Source of the DNA: Streptomyces albiflavescens
GTDB lineage: Bacteria; Actinomycetota; Actinomycetes; Streptomycetales; Streptomycetaceae
Reading direction: 5' to 3'
Assembly: GCF_014645835.1 (NCBI RefSeq)
Contig: NZ_BMMM01000002.1
Span: forward strand, 1-56,279
Length of the DNA stretch: 56,279 nucleotides
The notes beneath the pieces were generated by a model, which was given only the letters and a program-made list of their open reading frames with translations, was not told the DNA's origin and searched no databases. The translations under genes and the position numbers were made by a program. Shown here piece by piece: positions 46,523 to 54,027 of this stretch (the stretch's first letter is position 1; each line of letters opens with the position of its first letter).

Positions 46523-48103
46523 TCACGGTCCGACCCGCGCCAGTACCTCCCCCGTCTCCCGGCTCCAGGCGACCACCGTCGCCTCCTCCGGCACCCGCCG
46601 CCAGCGCGTCAGCAGCAGCCAGTGGACGTGATACCGCCGGGCGACGGCGGAGCGCTCGGCACGGGTCGACGCCGGGTCGAGATACGCGCGAACCGCGGCC
46701 AGCCGCCGCAGCCGCTCCCCCTCGTCGAGCGCGAGGTCGGGCCAGGCGGGCGCGGCGAGGTCCGGCCCGTAGCCCGCGATCAGGTGGACGGAGTAGTACC
46801 CGTCCGTGATGACCGCCTCGCCGGGCTTGATGTGCCGTGCCGCCCACACGTACGTCGGCCAGTGCGGCGGCTGGTCGAAGCCGACCGGGTCGAGCGCGCT
46901 CGGCACCACCGCCCCCGCCTGCACGGTGAGGAAACCGACGCACGCCCCGACGGCCGCCGCCCAGCCCAGCAGCCGACGCCCGAACCCCCACGGCCGCGCA
47001 GTCGCCAGCTCCACCCCGAGCGCGAACTGCAGCGGCACCAGCGTGAGCCCCAGGATCCTGCCGTACGTGTAGTGCCCGCTGACCCAGCCGTACGCCACCG
47101 CCAGGCACTCCAGCGCGAACATCAGCACCAGCGGATCCCGCCACCAGTGCCCTTCGCTCCGCCCGGCCCGCCGCGCCCGCAGCCACAGCGCGGGCACCCC
47201 GATCAGCGCCAGCCAGAAGTGCCCGGGCATCCCCTCGTACAGCCGCTCGTGCATCGCGTCCACGCTGCGGTCCCCGGTCAGCGCGAAGACGTCGAAGTAC
47301 GGCCAGAAGGACGCGACCAGCAAGGCCGTCCCGCCCGCCATCGCCCACCGGCCGACGACGGCGGGCCGCCATCCGTGCTGCCATCCCGCCACGAACGCCG
47401 CCGCGCCGAGCGCCGTCGCGATGGACGTGATCGGGTGCACGAGCAGGATCAGGCCGTACAGCGCGCCGAGCCCCTTGTACCCCCACAGGCCCCGGAGGCC
47501 GCTCGGACCGACGTACCGGACGAGTCCGCCGGTGCCTCGCGCGAGCTTGCCCGTCAACGCCCAGGCCCAGAAGGACAGTCCGATGGCGAACGTCGACGGA
47601 TAGCCGAGGTTCCCCGTCATCGACATCAGCCCCAGATACCCGCTCCACCAGGCCCGCTCGGTGCCCCACAGCAGCACCATCGCGAACAGTCCCAGCACCG
47701 GGGCCCATGGGCGAGGTGTCAGGACCCTGACGAAGCGGCCGATGCCGGTCAGCAGGACCAGCAGGTTGAAGGGGCCGGAGAGCCGTACGACCTCCCAGCC
47801 GCCCAGGCCTGTCAGCCGGGCGAAGGCTCCCTGGGCCACCGCGTACGGCGAGTAGTACGGGCTGCCCGCGCCGGGCAGATCCGCCATCGGGTGGAGAGGG
47901 TGGAGGAGATGCGCCTTGAGGCGCTCGACGACCGCCGCGTGCTGGCCGGCGTCGCAGCACAGCGGGACGCGCCAGTACGCGAGCGACATCACCAGCCAGA
48001 ACAGGAAGCCGAAGAGCTGGTACGGGGTAGGACGCCAGGCGGCACCGCCGCGCAGCGCGGTGGCACCGCGCGCGACCCTCCGGACGAGGACGTCGGCGCT
48101 CAC
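46523..48103 (-). CDS. Polytopic membrane protein, GT-C-like (function unknown)
   Basis: 526 aa with about ten transmembrane helices (LFGFLFWLVMSLAYWRV, LLVLLTGIGRFVRVL, VLGLFAMVLLW, LYGLILLVHPITSIATALGAAAF and others) and a soluble C-terminal domain (~130 residues) with ITDGYYSVHLIAGYGPD. The first external loop PLCCDAGQHAAVVERLKA has an acidic residue where GT-C glycosyltransferases keep their catalytic Asp. I do not recognise a named family. GTG 48103 is used. Clustered with TagF fusions, so polymer glycosylation is plausible. Confidence 0.78.
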   Translation of the reverse strand: MSADVLVRRVARGATALRGGAAWRPTPYQLFGFLFWLVMSLAYWRVPLCCDAGQHAAVVERLKAHLLHPLHPMADLPGAGSPYYSPYAVAQGAFARLTGLGGWEVVRLSGPFNLLVLLTGIGRFVRVLTPRPWAPVLGLFAMVLLWGTERAWWSGYLGLMSMTGNLGYPSTFAIGLSFWAWALTGKLARGTGGLVRYVGPSGLRGLWGYKGLGALYGLILLVHPITSIATALGAAAFVAGWQHGWRPAVVGRWAMAGGTALLVASFWPYFDVFALTGDRSVDAMHERLYEGMPGHFWLALIGVPALWLRARRAGRSEGHWWRDPLVLMFALECLAVAYGWVSGHYTYGRILGLTLVPLQFALGVELATARPWGFGRRLLGWAAAVGACVGFLTVQAGAVVPSALDPVGFDQPPHWPTYVWAARHIKPGEAVITDGYYSVHLIAGYGPDLAAPAWPDLALDEGERLRRLAAVRAYLDPASTRAERSAVARRYHVHWLLLTRWRRVPEEATVVAWSRETGEVLARVGP

Positions 48104-48171
48104 CGGGCGGAGGAGGAGGACTGAGTGGCGGTTCGCAGCATTTGCCGTATATGCCCTCCATGGTCAACGGC

Positions 48172-49521
48172 CTAGCCGGTCGTCACCTCATCGAGCGACC
48201 TCGGTGTGCCGCTCGAGGGGCCCGGCACCGTACCCGAGGCCTGCATCCGTGGCCGCACGACCTCCTCCAGCAGCAGCGGAAGCCCTACCACCGGGAGCAG
48301 CCACGCCAGCACGATCAGCCGGTCGCCCCAGATGTTGATGTCGGGGTGCCCGGCCTGGTTGAGGACACCGGTGAACGCGGCCGCGAGCAGGAACGCCGCG
48401 AAGGCCGGGCGGCGGCGGAGCGCTCCCCACGCGGCGGCCACCAGGGTCGTCAGAAAGAGCGGCTCCCAGAGCTGTCGGCGCAGCCACTCCACCCAGAAGT
48501 TGAGCTCCAGATGGAGGAACTCCGACCACAGGCGGGTGCGGTCGGGGCGGGAGAAGTGGGCCGTGAGCAGGTCCTGCAGGCTCTCGGACTCGGACGGGTA
48601 GTGCAGCACCTTCGCCACGACGACCGTGGCCACCGTTCCGCAGCCCGCCACCACGGCCAGGGCCCGCAGCGGACCCGTGAGCCCTCGCAGCGGCTGCCGC
48701 GGCCTCCCGCGTCGTACGCCGATCACCGCGCACGCGCCCGCCAGGCACAGCCCGAGGAACAGCGCGTGCGAGTGCTTCACCGTGAAGAGCAGCGCCAGGG
48801 ACCCGCCGACCAGCCAGGTTCCGGCCCGCGCGCGGCCCTCCAGTACCAGCGCGCAGCCCCAGAGCGCCGCCAGGGTCAGTGTGAGCAGCAGGCCCTCGGT
48901 CATCGGGCGCATCGCCGTCGTGCCGCACGGCAGCACATAGAAGAGGGCCTGCCCCGACAGGGCCGCGGCCGTGGGGGCGCGCAGGGTGCGCAGCACGAGG
49001 AAGGCGAGGACGCCTCCGGCGACCGTGACGAGGACGCTCGACGCCCACAGGCCCCACTTCACGCCGAGCACCGTGATGAAGGGGACCAGCAGCGCCGGAT
49101 ACCCCGGCCGCACCTCGAAGATCCGCATGAAGCGCGATGACATGAACGGCACGGTGTGTCCCGCCGTCTCCCCGGCGGCGAGCCGCTTCGACACGCCCCA
49201 CCACTGATCGTGCCGGCACTCCGCCATGACCCGCTTCGTGGGGCTCGGTCCGTGGAAGCGCACCACGTCGACGCTCTGGTTGCGGCGCGCGATGGACGCC
49301 TTTCCGGCGCAGGCGTAGTCGATGGTGAGCGCGGCGGCGTCGTGCTTGCTCTCGCCGCGCAGACTCAGCGCGTACGACAGGTAGTTCTTGGTGTCGGGGG
49401 TGTCCCGGCCGGTGACGTTCGCGAGCTGCAGGACGGCGAACACGGCAGCCAGGACGGTCACCCAGAACCGTGGGGAGCGCGGCGACCGGGGCCCCACGAC
49501 GAAGCGCACGAGCACGCTCAC
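48172..49521 (-). CDS. Polytopic membrane protein, GT-C-like (function unknown)
   Basis: 449 aa with about nine transmembrane helices. After TM1 (FWVTVLAAVFAVLQLANVTG) the external loop has DTPDTKNYLSYALSLRGESKHDAAALTIDYACAG, again placing acidic residues where GT-C enzymes have their active site. FMSSRFMRIFEVRPGYPALLVPF and TVKHSHALFLGLCLAG follow. No named family recognised. The GTG start overlaps the stop of the TagF-fusion gene at 49518 (GTGA), so it is translated with it and probably works on the same polymer. Confidence 0.8.
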   Translation of the reverse strand: MSVLVRFVVGPRSPRSPRFWVTVLAAVFAVLQLANVTGRDTPDTKNYLSYALSLRGESKHDAAALTIDYACAGKASIARRNQSVDVVRFHGPSPTKRVMAECRHDQWWGVSKRLAAGETAGHTVPFMSSRFMRIFEVRPGYPALLVPFITVLGVKWGLWASSVLVTVAGGVLAFLVLRTLRAPTAAALSGQALFYVLPCGTTAMRPMTEGLLLTLTLAALWGCALVLEGRARAGTWLVGGSLALLFTVKHSHALFLGLCLAGACAVIGVRRGRPRQPLRGLTGPLRALAVVAGCGTVATVVVAKVLHYPSESESLQDLLTAHFSRPDRTRLWSEFLHLELNFWVEWLRRQLWEPLFLTTLVAAAWGALRRRPAFAAFLLAAAFTGVLNQAGHPDINIWGDRLIVLAWLLPVVGLPLLLEEVVRPRMQASGTVPGPSSGTPRSLDEVTTG

Positions 49522-51740
49522 GACGATGCGAGGACGTCGTGCCCCGCCTGCGCGGGCACCGGGACGGCGGGGGCCGGCTCCTCGGCCTTCTCCCCGAGCA
49601 TCAGCGTCCGCACCACCCGCTCGGCCGCCCGCCCGTCGTCGAACTCGCAGAACCGCGCCCGGAATCCGGCCCGCAGCCGCGCCGCGTCCTCGTCCCGCCA
49701 CGCCCCGGACGCGAACAGCCACGCCAACTCACGGTAGGAACCGGCGACATGGCCGGGCGCGTCCGCCGTGATGTCGAAGTAGGCGCCCCGGCTCGCCGCG
49801 TACGCGCCCCAGTCGTCGGTGTGCAGCACGATCGGCCGGTCGAGGTTGGCGTAGTCGAACATGAGGGCCGAGTAGTCCGTGACCAGGACGTCCGAGGCGA
49901 GCATCAGGTCCTCGACGTGCGGTTCGTCGGTCGCGTCGACCACGACCTTGCGGCGATGCAGTTCGGACAGGCCCATCCCGCGCGCCGGACCGTCCGCCAG
50001 CGACGGATGCAGCCGTACGACGAGGGTGTGGCCCTCGCCGAGATCGTCGGCGAAGCGGGCGAGGTCGATGCGGTCGATGTGGCCGCCCCGGGCGTAGTCG
50101 CGACGCGTCGGCGCGTACAGCACCACCCGGTGGTCGGCGGGGATGCCCAGACGCGCGCGGACGGCCGAGCCGTCCTTGGGCCGGGCGCGGACGAGGACGT
50201 CGTTGCGCGGGCTGCCGCTGCGCAGCGAGGTGAAGTGGCAGGGGTAGGCGCGGTCCCAGACCAGCTCGGAGTGGCGGTTGGCGACCAGGCTGTAGTCCCA
50301 GCGGTCGGCGCGGCGCAGCATCTGCGGTACGTCGAAGCCGTGCCGGGCGCCCGGCTTGTTCAGCAGGTCGGCCGCCATGTACTTCAGCGGGGTGCCCTGG
50401 TGCGTGTGGACGTGGACGCTGCCGGGGCGTTTGACGAGTGTGCCGGGCCAGTTGACGTTGTTGACGAAGTACGTGGCCCGCGCGGTGACCTGACGGTAGC
50501 GCAGGGAGTCGAGGAGCACGTGCTCGACACCATCGGGAAGCAGCGCCGCCTCTTCCTCGCCCCGTACCACCCACACCCCGCGGATGTGCGGGGCGATCTC
50601 CCGCGCCTTGTGGTACACGGCCGCCGGGTCGCCGAGCACCCCGCGGTGCGAGAACGCCGAATACACCGCAAGGTTCGGGTCCGGCGAACGGTGTTCGTGC
50701 ACCGCGGACCAGCCGCGCTTGACCCGCGTGGCGGCCGCCTTGCGCACCTGCTGCCCGCGCCGGCCGAGCTCCTTGCCGAGGCGGTCCGCCTGCTGTTGGG
50801 CCCGGTAGCGGGTGAAGCCCCCTTCCAGGACCCGCAGTTCGCGAGGCACCGGTTCGGCGGTCCTGTGCTTGCGGAAGAGCGCGGCCGTCAGCCGGAAGAA
50901 CTCGCCCTTGTCGGACTCGGGCAGCCGGTCCGGCTTGGAGAGGATGTCCAGACAGTGCTCGCCCATCTTGCGGTGCAGATACGGGCGCCAACTCGCCAGT
51001 TGCGGACGGGAGTCGAGGAACGCGAAGACCCGCTCGTACTGGTCGTGGATGTCGAAGTGCTTGCGGCTGGTGGTGGACAGGATGTTGCCCTGGCGGCGCT
51101 GGCGGTAGGCCAGGCAGATCCGGTCCAGCGTGGCGATCCGCTCCGCGCTGAGCATCACCGGGAACGTCCAGGGCGTGTCCTCGTAATACCCGGGCGGGAA
51201 GGCGAAGCCCTCGCGCTCGACGAACTCACGGCGGTAGACCTTGTTCCACACCACCATCAACAGCTCCAGGATTTCCGGGTGTTCGGCGGCCCTGAAAGTG
51301 CCGTCGCCCGCCTCCAGGAGCACCCGCGCGAGGACGTTCCGGCGCGTCCCGCCCCACCAGTACGTGCGCGCGTAGTCGAAGACGAGGACGTCGGGATCCT
51401 CCGGGTCGGCGGTCTCGTCCAGCCGGTCGGCGATGGCGCGCAGGGCGCCCGGGGTGAGCGTGTCGTCGCTGTCGAGGAAGAAGAGGAAGTCCCCTGTGGC
51501 GTAGGGCATTCCGGCGTTCCGGGCCCTGCCGAGCCCCACGTTCTCGGGCAGGTGCAGCACCCGTACGCGCGGGTCGCGGGCCGCGTACTCGTCGAGGATC
51601 GCGCCGCAGCCGTCCGGGGAGCAGTCGTCGACGGCGATCAGTTCGAGGTCCGTGTACGACTGCTCCAGGACCGAGTCGAGGCACTCGGCCAGAAAGCCCT
51701 GCACCTTGAAGACGGGGACGATGATGCTGAAGCGGGGCAC
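49518..51740 (-). CDS. GT2-TagF fusion with altered TagF histidine motif
   Basis: 740 aa. The GT2 domain is complete: FSIIVPVFKVQGFLAECLDSVL, AVDDCSPDG (D38, D39), ENVGLGRARNAG, FFLDSDD (D90, D92, D93) and GYYEDTPWTFP (E187, D188). The TagF-like domain (about 370-700) has RLH (H578) and VTDYSALMFDYANLDRP. The first motif, however, is HTHQGTPLK, with Gln448 where the neighbours have the His of QTQHGTPLK. AAGGAG precedes GTG 51740, and this site lies in the end of the preceding gene, 1 base away. Product: sugar plus polyol-phosphate transfer in wall polymer synthesis, with the TagF chemistry uncertain. Confidence 0.92.
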   Translation of the reverse strand: MPRFSIIVPVFKVQGFLAECLDSVLEQSYTDLELIAVDDCSPDGCGAILDEYAARDPRVRVLHLPENVGLGRARNAGMPYATGDFLFFLDSDDTLTPGALRAIADRLDETADPEDPDVLVFDYARTYWWGGTRRNVLARVLLEAGDGTFRAAEHPEILELLMVVWNKVYRREFVEREGFAFPPGYYEDTPWTFPVMLSAERIATLDRICLAYRQRRQGNILSTTSRKHFDIHDQYERVFAFLDSRPQLASWRPYLHRKMGEHCLDILSKPDRLPESDKGEFFRLTAALFRKHRTAEPVPRELRVLEGGFTRYRAQQQADRLGKELGRRGQQVRKAAATRVKRGWSAVHEHRSPDPNLAVYSAFSHRGVLGDPAAVYHKAREIAPHIRGVWVVRGEEEAALLPDGVEHVLLDSLRYRQVTARATYFVNNVNWPGTLVKRPGSVHVHTHQGTPLKYMAADLLNKPGARHGFDVPQMLRRADRWDYSLVANRHSELVWDRAYPCHFTSLRSGSPRNDVLVRARPKDGSAVRARLGIPADHRVVLYAPTRRDYARGGHIDRIDLARFADDLGEGHTLVVRLHPSLADGPARGMGLSELHRRKVVVDATDEPHVEDLMLASDVLVTDYSALMFDYANLDRPIVLHTDDWGAYAASRGAYFDITADAPGHVAGSYRELAWLFASGAWRDEDAARLRAGFRARFCEFDDGRAAERVVRTLMLGEKAEEPAPAVPVPAQAGHDVLASS

Positions 51741-51741
51741 G

Positions 51742-53904
51742 TCAGCTCCTTACGAGGGTGGACGCGGCGGGAGCCGGAAGACGCTCGGCGAGCGGCACCA
51801 CGGGCGGGATGGCCTCCGGCGGCTCACCCAGGAGCACTCTTCGTACGACCCGTTCGGCGGCCCTTCCGTCGTCGAACTGGCAGAAGCGCTCACGGAATCG
51901 GGCACGCAGGGCCGTGGACGTCGGGTCCGCGTAGGAGCCCTCGGTGAAGACCCGGGCCAGGTCCTGCGGGGTGCGGGCCACCGGCCCCGGTGGCGCCTCC
52001 ATCACGTCGAAGTAGACGCCCCGCGTCTCCCGGTAGATCTCCCAGTCGTCCGCGTACACGACGATCGGACGGTCCAGGTTGGCGTAGTCGAACATGATCG
52101 ACGAGTAGTCCGTGATCAGCGCGTCGGCGGCCAGGCAGACGTCCTCGGAGGAGCGGTGTCCGGTCACGTCGATGATCCGGCCGCTGCTCCCGCGCCGGTC
52201 ACCCTCGTCGTAGAAGTAGTGGGCGCGCAGCAGGACGACGAAGTCCTCGCCGATCTCCTCGCAGAAGGCCTCCAGATCGAGCCGGGCCTCGAAGCCGGTG
52301 CTGTAGTCGCGGTGCGTGGGCGCGTAGAGGAGGGCGGTTCTGCCCTCGGGGACGCCCAGGCGTGCGCGCACGCGGGCCACGTCGTCGGCGGTCGCCGTGT
52401 AGTAGACGTCGTTGCGCGGGTAGCCGTACTCCAGAGCCTCGTACGTGCCCGGGAAGGCGCGCTCCCACATCCGGGTGGAGTGCCGGTTGGAGGAGAGGTT
52501 GTAGTCCCAGCGGTCCACCCGGGTCAGCAGTTTGCTGAAGCTGCCGGTCGCGGCGGCCACCACCGGGTACGTGGACTGGTCGACGCCCATCTTCTTCAGG
52601 GGGGTCCCGTGCTGGGTCTGTACGTGGACGCTGCCGGGGCGCTTGACGACGTCGTCCGCGAAGTTGGCGTTGTTGATCAGGTACTTGGCGCGGGCCAGTA
52701 CCTCCCAGGAGCGGCGGCTGCCGATCACCGCGTGGTCGATGCCCTTCGGCAGCGCGGCCACCGCTTCGGGCTCGACCAGGAACACCGAGCGGATGTGCGG
52801 GGCGAGGTCGCGGGCCTTGGCGTGGATGGCGGCCGGGTTGCAGGCGTAGCCGCGGCCCCAGTACGCGCAGTACACGGCGAGGTTCTCGTCGAGGGGGCGA
52901 CGGAGGTGGGTCGCGTAGAGCGCGCGGGTGCGCAGCATCCTCGGGCGCGGCACCCGCTGAGCCGCCTTCGCGGCAGTCTGGTTGGTGCCGCGCAGCGCCC
53001 GGAACGCGCTGTAGGCACCGATCGCGAGCAACCGGTGCTGCACCCCGAGACTGCCCGGCGGCGGCCGGAACCCGGCCGGGCGGTGGCGCCGGTAGAGCCG
53101 GCCCGCGCGGCGGAAGAAGGCGCGGCGGCGACGCGCGGGCACCCGCGTCGGATGGGCCGCGGTCTTCAGGACGAGGGCGAAGAGCTGGCCGAACAGCGCG
53201 TGCGACTTGGCCGCGGACACGGTCTGTTCGGCCGCGCGGGTGAGCACCGATTCGACCTGGTCGAGGACTTCGAATTGGTGCTCACCCGGGGCGTTGAGGC
53301 GACGGCCCTGGCGGCGCAGGTGATGACGTACGCAGACCGTGTGCAGCACCGCCGCGCGTTCGGTCGCGAGGGTCACCAGGCCGCCCCAGCCCGCGTCCGT
53401 GAAGTGCCCGCCGGGGAAGGTGAGCCGGTGCTCGGTGAGGAAGGCGCGACGGTAGGCCGCGCTCCACGCCGGGGCGTATACCCCGATGATCTCCGGGTCC
53501 TTGTCGAGCGGGGGCCTGCTCGACTCGCCCTCCCACCAGTGCACCCGCTCGTGCCCGAAGTAGAGGACGTCGGTGTCGGCCCGCAGCTCGGCGTCCAGGG
53601 CTCCCAGCGCGCCCGGTACCAGATCGTCGTCGCCGTCGAGGAAGAGCAGATATGTGCCGCTCGCCGCCGCCATCCCGGTGTTGCGCGCCGCGCTCAGCCC
53701 GCCCGACGGCGGCGAGTGGACCGGAGCGACCCGGGAGTCCCGCGCGGCGTACGCGGCGGCGACCGTCCCGGCCGGGGAATCCGGCGCGTCGCACACCGGG
53801 ATCAGCTCGAAGTCGCCGAAGGACTGGGTGAGGACCGAGTCCAGCGCTTGGGCCAGTCGCCCGGCGACTCCATGGGTGGGCACGATGACGCTGAAGCGGG
53901 GCAT
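51742..53904 (-). CDS. GT2-TagF fusion with degenerate GT2 domain
   Basis: 720 aa from ATG 53904 (GTG 53928 possible). The GT2-like N-terminus (FSVIVPTHGVAGRLAQALDSVL, GGLSAARNTG, LLFLDGDDDLV) departs at two key places: PVCDAPDSP in place of VDDCS, and FTDAGWGG (T169, D170) in place of YEDTPW. The TagF-like domain (about 350-690) is intact: QTQHGTPLKKMG (H432), LLRAHYFYDEG (H562), ITDYSSIMFDYANLDRP. Its stop lies 1 base before the next gene's GTG, so the two fusion proteins are made together. Confidence 0.92.
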   Translation of the reverse strand: MPRFSVIVPTHGVAGRLAQALDSVLTQSFGDFELIPVCDAPDSPAGTVAAAYAARDSRVAPVHSPPSGGLSAARNTGMAAASGTYLLFLDGDDDLVPGALGALDAELRADTDVLYFGHERVHWWEGESSRPPLDKDPEIIGVYAPAWSAAYRRAFLTEHRLTFPGGHFTDAGWGGLVTLATERAAVLHTVCVRHHLRRQGRRLNAPGEHQFEVLDQVESVLTRAAEQTVSAAKSHALFGQLFALVLKTAAHPTRVPARRRRAFFRRAGRLYRRHRPAGFRPPPGSLGVQHRLLAIGAYSAFRALRGTNQTAAKAAQRVPRPRMLRTRALYATHLRRPLDENLAVYCAYWGRGYACNPAAIHAKARDLAPHIRSVFLVEPEAVAALPKGIDHAVIGSRRSWEVLARAKYLINNANFADDVVKRPGSVHVQTQHGTPLKKMGVDQSTYPVVAAATGSFSKLLTRVDRWDYNLSSNRHSTRMWERAFPGTYEALEYGYPRNDVYYTATADDVARVRARLGVPEGRTALLYAPTHRDYSTGFEARLDLEAFCEEIGEDFVVLLRAHYFYDEGDRRGSSGRIIDVTGHRSSEDVCLAADALITDYSSIMFDYANLDRPIVVYADDWEIYRETRGVYFDVMEAPPGPVARTPQDLARVFTEGSYADPTSTALRARFRERFCQFDDGRAAERVVRRVLLGEPPEAIPPVVPLAERLPAPAASTLVRS

Positions 53905-54027
53905 TCTGCTCTTTCTCTCAAGGGACACTGAGCCGGGTTTTCATCGCCCCGGTCGCCCGGCGGGCCGCCAGGTGGCCGGCCGGGTGGGGGTGGGCCGCGA
54001 CGGGCTGGAGGGCACGCGGACTCCGGT

